A stretch of DNA of 64,000 nucleotides from Psychrosphaera sp. F3M07 (GTDB lineage: Bacteria; Pseudomonadota; Gammaproteobacteria; Enterobacterales; Alteromonadaceae). The stretch lies in the NCBI RefSeq assembly GCF_018860345.1, contig NZ_JAHKPJ010000020.1, positions 292,550-356,549 on the forward strand, written 5' to 3'. Numbering within the stretch: position 1 is the stretch's first letter; every line of letters begins with the position of its first letter. The translations under genes and the position numbers were made by a program. Positions 56,382 to 64,000 of the stretch are shown piece after piece. The notes below the pieces were generated by a model that ran no database searches, was not told the DNA's origin, and saw nothing but the letters and a program-made list of their open reading frames with translations.

Positions 56382-57329
56382 ATGAAAAAATATTTATTCG
56401 TCTTACTTACTTTATCCTCAACCGTATTACTTTCGGCTTGTACCACATCAACCAAAGAAAAATTAAATGCACCGTTAATTTCACAATCACAGATAGCGCC
56501 TAATTCAATGGCGACTGAGTTTAATGGGTTAAAACGACTGGTGGCTATCGGTCGTTTTTCAGATGAAACCAAACGAGGTAATAGCTTTCTTGTCGATCAA
56601 AACAATAACCGACTAGGAAAACAAGCTTCTGATATCTTAAGCTCTCGGTTAACCGCCAGTGGAAAGTTCATCATGTTAGAACGTCCAGATGTTCAACTAT
56701 TACGTTCAGAGTCAAACCAATTTGAGAGTTCAAAAATAGGCGCTGACTATTTAATCGTTGGTTCTGTGTCTGAGTTTGGCCGACGTACAGAAAGTGATAT
56801 CGCCATTTTTTCTCGTAATAAAATTCAAATTGCCAACGCCACCGTCAATGTACGGTTAATTGAAGTTAAAACTGGCCGTATTGTGTATACAGAAGAAGCT
56901 TCTGGTGAAGCACGTGCTGAAGCCAACCAAGTACTAGGTGTTGGGAAAACAGCCGCTTACGATACTTCCTTGGATGACAAAGCAGTTTCTGCGGCCATAT
57001 CAAAACTGGTTTCCAATATTATGAATAACCTTATGGACTCGCCATGGCAGGCTTATTTAATTGATAATAACGGATCTTTATTTATGACTGGTGGTAAGTC
57101 ACAAGGCATCAAATTAGGTCATACCTTTGCCGTGATTGAGGAAGGTAACAAAGTGAAAAACCCACAAACAGGCTTTTTAATCGCTTTGCCAGGGGAAGAA
57201 GTTGCAAGAGTAAAAGTTACAGGGTTTGTTGGTCAAGGTGATGATGAACTAAGCATAGTTTCAATACAGTCAGGCAAAATAGATACCGCTAAAATCCCTC
57301 AATATGTAATCAGAGAAATTAAGGATTAA
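56382..57329 (+). CDS. CsgG/HfaB family lipoprotein
   Basis: A 315-residue lipoprotein (lipobox VLLSAC, Cys20) with a CsgG-like domain: KRLVAIGRFSDETKRGNSFL, LSSRLTASGKFIMLERPD, and ATVNVRLIEVKTGRIVYTEE. CsgG forms the outer-membrane curli pore; many CsgG-like proteins instead work in envelope maintenance. The C-terminal 100 residues (ALIDNNGSLF-like to VARVKVTGFVG) are an extra domain beyond E. coli CsgG. No curli subunit genes are present. It starts a four-gene operon. Confidence 0.88.
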   Translation: MKKYLFVLLTLSSTVLLSACTTSTKEKLNAPLISQSQIAPNSMATEFNGLKRLVAIGRFSDETKRGNSFLVDQNNNRLGKQASDILSSRLTASGKFIMLERPDVQLLRSESNQFESSKIGADYLIVGSVSEFGRRTESDIAIFSRNKIQIANATVNVRLIEVKTGRIVYTEEASGEARAEANQVLGVGKTAAYDTSLDDKAVSAAISKLVSNIMNNLMDSPWQAYLIDNNGSLFMTGGKSQGIKLGHTFAVIEEGNKVKNPQTGFLIALPGEEVARVKVTGFVGQGDDELSIVSIQSGKIDTAKIPQYVIREIKD

Positions 57330-57333
57330 GATC

Positions 57334-57663
57334 ATGAATAAAATCATTACAGCTATTATATTTTCAATATTTATTTCTTCATTAGCAGGGTGTACGACGA
57401 ATTATTCTAGCGCCACACAAGTCGAAGACTCAGGTTATATCTTATTAAAAGGCAACTTTAGCAATACCGTTTTACATATAGACGATACATCAACCACAAT
57501 CGACGAGACAATCGCTCGATTCAAACTAAACGGGCATTTGGTTTCCAAGTTTCCAGTGAGTGTGGGTACTCATTCTGTAAAAGTAGAAAGAAACGGTATT
57601 ACATTAATTAATAAAAAAGTCTTACTGTCTAACGCACAAACTGTAGAGTTGATAATACCGTGA
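57334..57663 (+). CDS. Small hypothetical lipoprotein
   Basis: A 109-residue protein with lipobox SSLAGC and a beta-rich mature part (GYILLKGNFSNTVLHIDD then FPVSVGTHSVKVERNG), reminiscent of PEGA-type modules but not assigned. It starts 4 bases after the CsgG-type gene and its TGA overlaps the next gene's GTG, so it is co-translated with its neighbours. Confidence 0.75.
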   Translation: MNKIITAIIFSIFISSLAGCTTNYSSATQVEDSGYILLKGNFSNTVLHIDDTSTTIDETIARFKLNGHLVSKFPVSVGTHSVKVERNGITLINKKVLLSNAQTVELIIP

Positions 57664-58010
57664 TCATTAGAAACACTATCCTTGTTGTTTTATTGCTGTT
57701 TGTCACTGCATGTGCACAAAATAAAAATATTTATTACTGGGCTGATTATTCAAATACGCTGTATGAAGCGAATAAAGAAAAATCCGTGAAGAGTGATGAA
57801 CGTCATTATGCTGAGCTAATAAAAATTATTAGCTTAGCCGATCATTATGGCAAGAAGATCCCACCAGGTATTTATTTTGAATTGAGCATGTATGAAAGCA
57901 AAAAGGGCAATCACGACAAAGCGAATATGCTACTTAGTAAGGAATATGCGCTTTACCCTGAAGCCAAAATATACATAGACAATATGAAAGCAGGGAATCA
58001 AAATGAATAA
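57660..58010 (+). CDS. DUF4810 lipoprotein
   Basis: A 116-residue lipoprotein with lipobox FVTAC and the DUF4810 pattern IYYWADYSNTLYEANKE, then IPPGIYFELSMYESKKGNHD, a tetratricopeptide-like helical pair. It starts at a GTG overlapping the previous stop and overlaps the next gene by 8 bases. In other bacteria DUF4810 proteins are encoded between a CsgG-like protein and a GNA1162-like protein, as here. Confidence 0.85.
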   Translation: MIIRNTILVVLLLFVTACAQNKNIYYWADYSNTLYEANKEKSVKSDERHYAELIKIISLADHYGKKIPPGIYFELSMYESKKGNHDKANMLLSKEYALYPEAKIYIDNMKAGNQNE

Positions 58011-58671
58011 ATACATCATTGTAACTACATTTATCCTGTTTCTATCAGGCTGTGTCACCACAGAAAACATTGGGAAAATGGAAGCTTATCCTAAAATGTA
58101 TGAAGAGAAGCCAATCAGCATTGTGGTTTTACCTGCAATTAATAAAACAACCGCAGCGGATGCGACGGATTTATTTTCAACTACGGTGGCTCAACCTTTA
58201 GCGGAAGCTGGTTTTTATGTTGTATCCATTCCTTATGTTAATCATGTTTTGGCGTTAGAAGGGATACAAGATGGTGCTCAAGTAAGAGATATTCCAATGG
58301 AACGGTTTAATTATTTATTTGGTGCTGATGCAGTGTTATTTGTGACGATTGACCAATGGGATACAACCTATTTATTAACGGTTGCAGACGTTACAGTTGG
58401 TCTTAAATTTGAACTCATTTCAACTAAAACCAGTGAAGTTTTATGGCAACAACAACGTGTTATTGTGCATGAAACAACCAGCAATGATTCGGGTAGTATA
58501 CTGTTTGATATTATCGCAACCGCAGTCACTACAGCCACGACGGACTACGTACCAATTGCTAGACAAGTAAACAGTCAAATACTGAATACCATTCCACTAG
58601 GTAAATACCACCCTCGTTATGAGTTAGACGCTAATGACAGTTCGGGTCATACCAAAAAAGTGAAACATTAA
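58003..58671 (+). CDS. GNA1162-like (DUF799) lipoprotein
   Basis: A 222-residue lipoprotein (lipobox FLSGC) with the DUF799 pattern: KPISIVVLPAINKTTAADAT, LAEAGFYVVSIPYVNHVL, and LFGADAVLFVTIDQWDTTY. GNA1162 of Neisseria is a surface lipoprotein whose fold resembles TolB/CsgG-type modules and lies with DUF4810 and CsgG-like partners. Last gene of the operon; a hairpin follows. Confidence 0.88.
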   Translation: MNKYIIVTTFILFLSGCVTTENIGKMEAYPKMYEEKPISIVVLPAINKTTAADATDLFSTTVAQPLAEAGFYVVSIPYVNHVLALEGIQDGAQVRDIPMERFNYLFGADAVLFVTIDQWDTTYLLTVADVTVGLKFELISTKTSEVLWQQQRVIVHETTSNDSGSILFDIIATAVTTATTDYVPIARQVNSQILNTIPLGKYHPRYELDANDSSGHTKKVKH

Positions 58672-58673
58672 TA

Positions 58674-58704
58674 ATAGGTGAGGTGTGAATAACACCTCGC
58701 CTAT
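58674..58704. terminator. Hairpin between convergent genes
   Basis: ATAGGTGAGGTGT-GAATA-ACACCTCGCCTAT forms a 13-bp stem with one G-T pair. The T-tract after it is poor, but its place between the convergent lipoprotein operon and methyltransferase gene supports termination. Confidence 0.6.
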
Positions 58705-58724
58705 CTTAATCCATCCCATTACCC

Positions 58725-59309
58725 CTAAGCGGGTTTGATCCCATGTGCGATATACACATCCATAACTTCTTCTTTTGCTTTCATTGAGAAATCAACATCC
58801 AGAGCTCGTTTATTTAATCCAGATATAATCAATGCCTGCTCAATTGACTGTTTGGTTAAGCCAAAATCACTTTCATTTTTTGCAGCCCAATCCCATTGAA
58901 CCCAATGACCATTAGGTGTCAACAATGAAGTTAATAAACTTAATGTCTTGGGGTAATTAGGTAAAAATGAACAGACTGAACTGGCAACAATTAAATCAAA
59001 TGACTGCTGTAATTCAACATGTTGTTGAATACTTTCAGGAGTTAAATAATCTGCCACCACTTTCACGTTAGTTAAGTGTTTTTGCGATAATATTTCGGCC
59101 ATTTTTGCAGAGGGGTCTATCGCGACAATCTGGTTACATACCGTCGATAACTTTTCTGTTAATAATCCAGTCCCACAGCCAAAATCCAGAACGTTTAGTC
59201 CCTTGCAATTTACTTTTTGAATTAAACTGTTAAATGCTAATTGCGCGTACTTTTGTACGTCCTTATTATCATCCCAGCCATCGGCATAATCATCCCAAGA
59301 ATCAGACAT
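58725..59309 (-). CDS. Class I SAM-dependent methyltransferase
   Basis: A 194-residue methyltransferase with motif I LNVLDFGCGTGLLTEKLS, an acidic motif II (IVAIDPSAKM), and FDLIVASSVCSFLPNYP. The N-terminus DSWDDYADGWDDN is typical of ubiquinone/menaquinone-type small-molecule methyltransferases. Substrate unknown. Its start overlaps the stop of the HD-domain gene by 8 bases. Confidence 0.85.
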   Translation of the reverse strand: MSDSWDDYADGWDDNKDVQKYAQLAFNSLIQKVNCKGLNVLDFGCGTGLLTEKLSTVCNQIVAIDPSAKMAEILSQKHLTNVKVVADYLTPESIQQHVELQQSFDLIVASSVCSFLPNYPKTLSLLTSLLTPNGHWVQWDWAAKNESDFGLTKQSIEQALIISGLNKRALDVDFSMKAKEEVMDVYIAHGIKPA

Positions 59310-59955
59310 TTAAGTATTCCTTATCGCCAATCTCAGCAGCTAGTTGTGCTAAAAATCCTTGCATAAACTCAACTCGTTTTTGTGCTTCTTGTAATCCGGC
59401 TTGGGTTGTCATGGTTTTTGCGGTTTTAAACAGCTTTTCATAAAAATGATCAACCGCAGCAACTTTGCTATCTGGGGTTCGTTGCTGACAAAAAGGGTCT
59501 TCTGGGTTATACAGTTTACTGCCTAGTTTGCCCGCGACTAACATACAACGACTCACACCTATAGCGCCCAATCCATCTAACCTATCGGCATCTTGTACTA
59601 TTTTCGCTTCTACTGTTTCTGGCGTGATGTTAGCACTATAACTATGGGTTTTTATCGCATGATGAATGGCATCTAAGTACTGAACTGGATAATCAATCGA
59701 TGTTAAAAACTCAACCGCTTTGTCACCAGCCAATACTGAGGCACGTTTATTATCTGGGTGATTTTTTGGAAAAGAAACACAATCGTGTAACCAAGCGGCC
59801 GGCAAAACTATGTTTAAGTCAGCATGTTCGGTCACACATAACTTTTTAGCGGTCGCTACTACACGTTTTATATGATTAATGTCGTGTGCTGCATCATGAA
59901 TTTGTTGCTGCAAAATAAACTCTGCGCAGTGTACTTCTAATTGTTCTAAATTCAT
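59302..59955 (-). CDS. HD-domain phosphohydrolase
   Basis: A 217-residue HD protein: HDINHIKRVVATAKKL with the first metal His, LPAAWLHDCVSF (HD pair), HHAIKTHSYS, and VQDADRLDGLGAIGVSR (later Asp). This is the YpgQ/YedJ-like group, which hydrolyses nucleotides or phosphate esters. Translationally coupled to the methyltransferase gene. Confidence 0.86.
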   Translation of the reverse strand: MNLEQLEVHCAEFILQQQIHDAAHDINHIKRVVATAKKLCVTEHADLNIVLPAAWLHDCVSFPKNHPDNKRASVLAGDKAVEFLTSIDYPVQYLDAIHHAIKTHSYSANITPETVEAKIVQDADRLDGLGAIGVSRCMLVAGKLGSKLYNPEDPFCQQRTPDSKVAAVDHFYEKLFKTAKTMTTQAGLQEAQKRVEFMQGFLAQLAAEIGDKEYLNV

Positions 59956-60081
59956 TGTTTATCTTAGCGTTAAATTGGAATAACCCAATATTGGATAAAT
60001 TGAATAATATGATAACAATAAATTACCTTGGTGCATCTATCGCAAAAGCTTTATCTGGTGATGTTGCGAACACGATAAGTA

Positions 60082-60825
60082 TTAATTGGGGTCATCAAGG
60101 CCATAACTTTGCCAAATTAACCTTAATGCGCCTTTTGTTTTCATGTTATCAATTAAGGTATTTATGTATTGAACGGTAAGTCTGTTATCACGACGAACTA
60201 ACATAGTGTGTTGATAAATTTGATCAAACTTGTCGGATATTAACAGTTTATTTTTATCATCTGGATAGTGAGTGAAGTGATAGTACAAATACTCCATAGA
60301 TAAAACCGTAATATCACCACGGTCGTTTAATATTAAACCTAGGCTATTTTTTTGACTATTGGTCAGAAAAACATTCAACTTATCTTCATTCTGCGCCTGC
60401 ATCCCAGTAAATTGGTAATGGTAACCTAATACCCCAATCATCGCCTTATCGCTAAAATTTGAAAAAAACGCCTGGGTTTTACCCGTTTCAGCTTTAGTTA
60501 CATATACCTCATAACTACTTCCAAAAACTTGGGATGCAACAACAGGGTATGATTGCCACCCCCATTGTTTATTTTCAAACAGAATTAAATCAAATTTGTT
60601 TTTTTCAAAATCGCTATAACGACGTTTTGCCGTTGTTGGCACAGCCACAAATTCATACTCATCTTGAATTCGGTTCATCTCATTTATTATATCGATGGCA
60701 ATACCTGTGGTTTCTTCACCCGTAAAAACATATGGAGGAAAGTCATATACACCAACATTAACCACCTCAACCGCCCATGTTTGCATGGTAAAAATAACAG
60801 TAATCAATAATGTATAAAACTTCAC
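60082..60825 (-). CDS. Periplasmic solute-binding protein, family 3
   Basis: A 247-residue secreted protein: signal peptide (cleavage near MQTWAVEV), then VNVGVYDFPPYVFTGEETTG and IDIINEMNRIQ, the start of a bacterial type 3 solute-binding fold. No ABC permease is next to it; such orphan proteins are common in Alteromonadales and may act in sensing. Its ATG overlaps the deaminase stop by 4 bases. Confidence 0.82.
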   Translation of the reverse strand: MKFYTLLITVIFTMQTWAVEVVNVGVYDFPPYVFTGEETTGIAIDIINEMNRIQDEYEFVAVPTTAKRRYSDFEKNKFDLILFENKQWGWQSYPVVASQVFGSSYEVYVTKAETGKTQAFFSNFSDKAMIGVLGYHYQFTGMQAQNEDKLNVFLTNSQKNSLGLILNDRGDITVLSMEYLYYHFTHYPDDKNKLLISDKFDQIYQHTMLVRRDNRLTVQYINTLIDNMKTKGALRLIWQSYGLDDPN

Positions 60826-61259
60826 TCTCCTATGTCCTCATTCCACAGGTCAGGCTTATTTGTTATAAATTCATTCATCATTTGTTTACATTCGGCTGAA
60901 TTAACTAATTGAATATCAACGCCTTTGGACTTAAGGAGTTCTTCTTCCCCCATAAAGCTGTGATTTTCTCCAATCACTACTTTAGGTATGCCATATAGCA
61001 AAATAGCACCGGTACACATAGAGCAAGGTGACAATGTGGTATAGATAACACTTTGACGATAAACACGAGCTGGCTGACGCCCTGCGTTTTCTAAGGCATC
61101 CATTTCACCATGTAAAGTAGGACTGCCGGTTTGCACTCTACGATTGTGACCCCGACCGATAATTTTCCCATCATGAACTAATACCGACCCGATAGGTATA
61201 CCACCTTCAGCCAAGCCTAATTTGGCTTCATCAATTGCTGCTTGCATAAATTTATCCAC
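60822..61259 (-). CDS. Cytosine deaminase, yeast Fcy1-like
   Basis: A 145-residue zinc deaminase. Zinc and catalytic residues are His50 and Glu52 in TLHGEMDALENAGR and Cys79/Cys82 in TTLSPCSMCTGAI. From memory, the whole length, including GIPKVVIGENHSF and the C-terminal KPDLWNEDIGE, closely matches S. cerevisiae cytosine deaminase Fcy1, rather than bacterial CodA (a different fold) or TadA. It would convert cytosine to uracil. I chose the GTG at 61259, with AAGG 8 bases before it, over other upstream starts. Confidence 0.85.
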   Translation of the reverse strand: MDKFMQAAIDEAKLGLAEGGIPIGSVLVHDGKIIGRGHNRRVQTGSPTLHGEMDALENAGRQPARVYRQSVIYTTLSPCSMCTGAILLYGIPKVVIGENHSFMGEEELLKSKGVDIQLVNSAECKQMMNEFITNKPDLWNEDIGE

Positions 61260-61301
61260 CAGCAACACCTTATATAAGTTAAATTCATTTATAAATTTAG
61301 C

Positions 61302-61331
61302 AAAAAATAGGCGTCTGTCGAGACGCCTATT
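61302..61331 (-). terminator. Rho-independent terminator after the S9 peptidase gene
   Basis: AATAGGCGTCT-GTCG-AGACGCCTATT is a perfect 11-bp stem; on the minus strand it is followed by a T-run. It ends the S9 peptidase transcript before the deaminase gene. Confidence 0.93.
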
Positions 61332-61360
61332 GTTTAAACTAATTTTAGTTCTAGTTGGCG

Positions 61361-63538
61361 CTATCTATTAATACCAATTAAGTCCATAAAGAAAGCATAT
61401 TCTAATGCGCGTTCTTTATAACGACGGAAACGTCCTGAAGAACCACCGTGACCTGCATCCATATTGGTCTGGAAGTACAGTTTGTTATCATTAGTTTTTA
61501 ATTCGCGTAACTTAGCGACCCATTTCATTGGTTCAAAATATTGAACTTGTGAATCATGCAAACCAGTTGTTACTAATAAATTAGGATAGTCCTGTGCTTT
61601 TACTTGATCATAAGGCGAATAAGACAACATATATTCGTAAGAGTCTTTGTTCGCTGGGTTACCCCACTCATCATATTCATTGGTTGTTAATGGAATACTA
61701 GGGTCAGACATAGTGGTCACTACATCAACAAATGGTACATGTGCCGCTACTCCGCGATATAACTCAGGCTCCATATTTATAATGGCGCCCATTAATAAAC
61801 CACCTGCGCTGCCACCAATGGCAAAAACCTTATCTTCAGCCCCATACTTCTGCTCAGTTAATGACTTAGTTACATCAATAAAGTCAGTATATGTATTAAT
61901 TTTATTAAACATTTTTCCGTCTTCATACCATGACCGACCTAACATTTGTCCACCACGTATATGTGCTAGAGCGAACACAAACCCGCGGTCTAACAATGAT
62001 AATCTAGATGCTGAAAAGTAAGGTTCTATTGTTGCGCCATATGAACCATATGCATATTGATAAACAGGGTTTGTACCGTCTTTATTAAATTTGTCTTTAC
62101 GATAAACAATCGATACAGGGACTTTTTTACCATCGCGGGCAGTTACAAAAACACGTTCACTTTGATACCAGTTTGAATCAAATTCACCCAGCACTTCATC
62201 TTGTTTTAACGTTTTACTACTAAAAGTATTTAAATCCACTTCCATCACCGCACCCGGTGTTGTTAATGAACTGTAATAATAACGAAGTTTGTCACTGTCT
62301 GACGTTGGATTGGTATCAAATGTTGCAACATAAGCCGCATCATTAAATGGTAACGCCGTCACTTGATTGGTGCTGAGGTTAATAATTCGAATATTTGTAT
62401 TGCCGTTCTCTTTTTCTTCTAATACCAAATGATTATCAAATACTAAAAAGTCTTCAAAATACACACTCTCTCGGTGTGGGATAACTTCTTGCCATTTACT
62501 CATATCAGCACTGTCATCACGTTTTACTTTTACCAGTTTAAAGTTTTTGGCGTCTTTATTGGTACGTATGTAATACCAGTCATTATGTTGATCAAAGTCA
62601 TACTCATGACCTTGCGTAATTGGAGTTATCATTTTGAATTCTGCATTTGGTGTGTCTGCAGCAACAACAGATATACCCGTCGACAACGTTGAGTCATGGT
62701 ATATATAGATTGTTTGGCTATCTCGAGTTTTACCTATATAGGTATAAAACGTAGTGTCATCTTCTTGATAAACTAACTTGTCTTGATCTTGGCTTGTTCC
62801 CAACGTATGACGGAATACTTGGTAACCTAATAACGTTTGTACGTCCTTTTTAATATAAAAAACGGTTTTATTGTCATTTGCCCAAACAATGCTGCCCGAG
62901 GTGTTAACCAGTTTATCTTGGTATAATTCACCGGTTGTTAAATCTTTAAATTCAATGGTGTATAAACGTCTGCTTTCTGTGTCTGTAGAATAAGCCAGAA
63001 TATTGTTATTGGTACTTACCGCAACACTCGACAAACTAAAATACTCATGACCTTCAGCTAACACGTTGGCATCTAAAAAAACATCTTCTGGATTATCGAG
63101 GGATGACTTTTTACGTGCATAAATAGCGTACTCATTGTCACCTTCATAACGGGTATACCACCAATAACCACGTTTTAGATATGGAACACTGGCATCGTCT
63201 TTTTTAAGACGACCTGTCATTTCGGTGAATAAGGTATCTTGCAGTGGTTGAGTATGGGCCATTTGCGCGTCGACATAATTGTTTTCCGCTGCTAAGTGCG
63301 CCAATATTTCTTTGTCTTCACGTGTGTCGTCACGCATCCAGTAGTAGTTATCTATTCGTTTATGTCCATGTTGGATCATTTCATACGGGACTTTCTTTGC
63401 TACTGGAGCTTTAATTGTTTCCGATGTCATATTTTCTGTCGCTTTATTTGATGGGGTACAACCTGAGATAACTAGAGAGATAAACGAAACCATCATCCCA
63501 CTTTTTGCAAATCTAAATGCGTAGTTCAACTTAGCCAT
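61361..63538 (-). CDS. Prolyl oligopeptidase family (S9) peptidase, lipoprotein
   Basis: A 725-residue protein resembling oligopeptidase B. N-terminal propeller domain (VPYEMIQHGHKRIDNYYWMRDD start) and C-terminal alpha/beta-hydrolase domain with nucleophile Ser in AIGGSAGGLLMGA (around residue 565), Asp in TTGLHDSQVQY, and His in DAGHGGSSGR. Unlike cytoplasmic OpdB it carries a lipobox (LVISGC, Cys27), so it should be attached in the periplasm. The ATG at 63538 has AGGA 8 bases before it. Confidence 0.92.
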   Translation of the reverse strand: MAKLNYAFRFAKSGMMVSFISLVISGCTPSNKATENMTSETIKAPVAKKVPYEMIQHGHKRIDNYYWMRDDTREDKEILAHLAAENNYVDAQMAHTQPLQDTLFTEMTGRLKKDDASVPYLKRGYWWYTRYEGDNEYAIYARKKSSLDNPEDVFLDANVLAEGHEYFSLSSVAVSTNNNILAYSTDTESRRLYTIEFKDLTTGELYQDKLVNTSGSIVWANDNKTVFYIKKDVQTLLGYQVFRHTLGTSQDQDKLVYQEDDTTFYTYIGKTRDSQTIYIYHDSTLSTGISVVAADTPNAEFKMITPITQGHEYDFDQHNDWYYIRTNKDAKNFKLVKVKRDDSADMSKWQEVIPHRESVYFEDFLVFDNHLVLEEKENGNTNIRIINLSTNQVTALPFNDAAYVATFDTNPTSDSDKLRYYYSSLTTPGAVMEVDLNTFSSKTLKQDEVLGEFDSNWYQSERVFVTARDGKKVPVSIVYRKDKFNKDGTNPVYQYAYGSYGATIEPYFSASRLSLLDRGFVFALAHIRGGQMLGRSWYEDGKMFNKINTYTDFIDVTKSLTEQKYGAEDKVFAIGGSAGGLLMGAIINMEPELYRGVAAHVPFVDVVTTMSDPSIPLTTNEYDEWGNPANKDSYEYMLSYSPYDQVKAQDYPNLLVTTGLHDSQVQYFEPMKWVAKLRELKTNDNKLYFQTNMDAGHGGSSGRFRRYKERALEYAFFMDLIGINR

Positions 63539-63797
63539 TGCTAACATCCTTTTACTATAAAAAATTAAATACTGTCATTTACTCCTTAAAAAACGGCCTA
63601 AATTAAACATGAGTTATAGGTAACTAATGTTTGAAACAATGTCAGCCGATGGAGCTTATAGGTATAAATTACGCTATTTTTGCAATTTTGAATAATAAAT
63701 AACGAAAAGAATCTAGGTTTTAACAATTAGAGCTTGCACTCCATTTCTATGAATGTTAAAAATTAGGGTAAGTCAATCAGAATAATTATTTATATAA
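63539..63797. other. Intergenic region upstream of leuL
   Basis: About 260 bases without a gene. A weak promoter candidate is TTGCAC (63734-63739), 17 bases, TAAAAA (63757-63762), which would start transcription some 30 bases before leuL. The divergent promoter of the S9 peptidase gene must also lie here. Nothing else is evident. Confidence 0.4.
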
Positions 63798-63881
63798 ATG
63801 GCAAATTTATTCACCACAACAATCGTTTTATTACTCAACCTGCTGCTTTTATCTGTGCGCGGGTTTGTTTTGGTTGACTAA
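63798..63881 (+). CDS. leuL: leu operon leader peptide
   Basis: A 27-codon frame from ATG to TAA. The peptide begins MANLFTTTIVLLLNLLLL and ends SVRGFVLVD; nine of 27 residues are Leu, seven of them in the block LLLNLLLL, using TTA, CTC, CTG and CTT codons. It stands just before a strong terminator and the start of a 2-isopropylmalate-synthase-like gene. The segment GCGGGTTT at 63859-63866, encoding R-G-F, can pair with the 5' arm of the terminator (AAACCCCGC, one bulge), giving the antiterminator. Confidence 0.9.
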   Translation: MANLFTTTIVLLLNLLLLSVRGFVLVD

Positions 63882-63899
63882 AATTTAATTAGTATCAAT

Positions 63900-63931
63900 A
63901 AAACCCCGCTCAACTAGCGGGGTTTTTTTTT
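63900..63931 (+). terminator. leuA attenuator terminator
   Basis: AAACCCCGCT-CAACT-AGCGGGGTTT (10-bp stem, 5-base loop) followed by an eight-base T-run, 40 bases before the next start codon. Confidence 0.93.
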
Positions 63932-63970
63932 ACCCTGTTGGCTTATGTTTGGGTTACAGGAGAAAGGAAT

Positions 63971-64000
63971 ATGCAAAATATGAATCAAGATAACGTTGTC
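63971..64000 (+). CDS. leuA: Probable 2-isopropylmalate synthase, first codons only
   Basis: Ten codons reach the window end: MQNMNQDNVV. AGGAG lies 8 bases before the ATG at 63971; a second ATG at 63980 is possible. The residues fit the LeuA N-terminus just before its usual IFDTTLRDGEQ segment, and a Leu-rich leader and attenuator precede it. Too short to prove by sequence alone. Confidence 0.65.
   Translation, partial: MQNMNQDNVV

Noticed and set aside
59955-60179. Plus-strand 74-codon frame near the solute-binding protein gene
   Set aside because: Its second half is antisense to the solute-binding protein gene and it has no ribosome-binding site or recognisable pattern.
1-64000. CRISPR arrays, insertion sequences, integrons, tRNA or rRNA genes
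   Set aside because: Read through on both strands; no regularly spaced repeats, transposase or integrase genes, or tRNA/rRNA-like segments were recognised.

Overview
The window is a chromosomal stretch of an AT-rich marine gammaproteobacterium. Gene content and order point to the Alteromonadales (Colwellia/Psychrosphaera-like). Supporting signs are the ilvY-ilvC and ilvGMEDA layout, the uvrD/yigB and prlC/rsmJ/gor neighbourhoods shared with other gammaproteobacteria, an LPS heptose pathway, many lipoproteins, and Lys/Ile/Asn-rich proteins. This placement is inference from gene families, not from a marker gene. I see no rRNA, tRNA, CRISPR array, insertion sequence or prophage. Genes are densely packed and nearly all intact.

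Layout: 0-1.6 kb holds the 3' part of a membrane histidine kinase and a small lipoprotein. 1.6-5.3 kb (minus) holds hldE, a RIO kinase, gmhA and a TetR regulator. 5.8-8.4 kb holds coaD, a Cys/Met-metabolism PLP enzyme and a TraB/GumN protein. 8.5-12.9 kb (minus) is a three-gene envelope cluster: a TraF_2-type protein, a large lipoprotein and a predicted outer-membrane barrel, the last two each carrying a canonical EF-hand calcium loop. 13.1-14.2 kb encodes an HPt plus HD-GYP protein. 14.3-24.0 kb is the isoleucine/valine cluster (ilvY, ilvC, ilvG, ilvM, ilvE, ilvD, ilvA), with a clear ilvL leader peptide and attenuator before ilvG. 24.1-31 kb holds an M20 peptidase, two tandem small lipoproteins and an RND efflux pair. 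31-38.4 kb holds small envelope and redox genes, rsmJ, tag, prlC, dsbA and gor. 38.6-44.3 kb holds small membrane and secreted proteins, an LTA-synthase-like enzyme, a 38-residue basic protein and a GNAT enzyme. 44.3-50.2 kb (minus) holds tmcA, uvrD, yigB and a DUF2164 gene.

50.3-56.1 kb is the most striking region. Five co-directional genes encode a D-glycerate kinase, a mannosyl/glucosyl-3-phosphoglycerate phosphatase, a GT81 glucosyl-3-phosphoglycerate synthase, a GH13 sucrose-phosphorylase-type enzyme best read as glucosylglycerate phosphorylase, and GalU. Together they can make the compatible solute glucosylglycerate, break it down, and return both halves to metabolism. 56.4-58.7 kb is a CsgG/DUF4810/GNA1162-type lipoprotein operon. 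58.7-63.5 kb (minus) holds a methyltransferase, an HD hydrolase, a solute-binding protein, a cytosine deaminase of the yeast Fcy1 type and an S9 peptidase.

The right edge (63.8-64.0 kb) holds a leucine-rich leader peptide, a strong terminator and the first codons of what is probably leuA. The window therefore contains two ribosome-mediated attenuators for branched-chain amino acid synthesis, one before ilvG and one before leuA.
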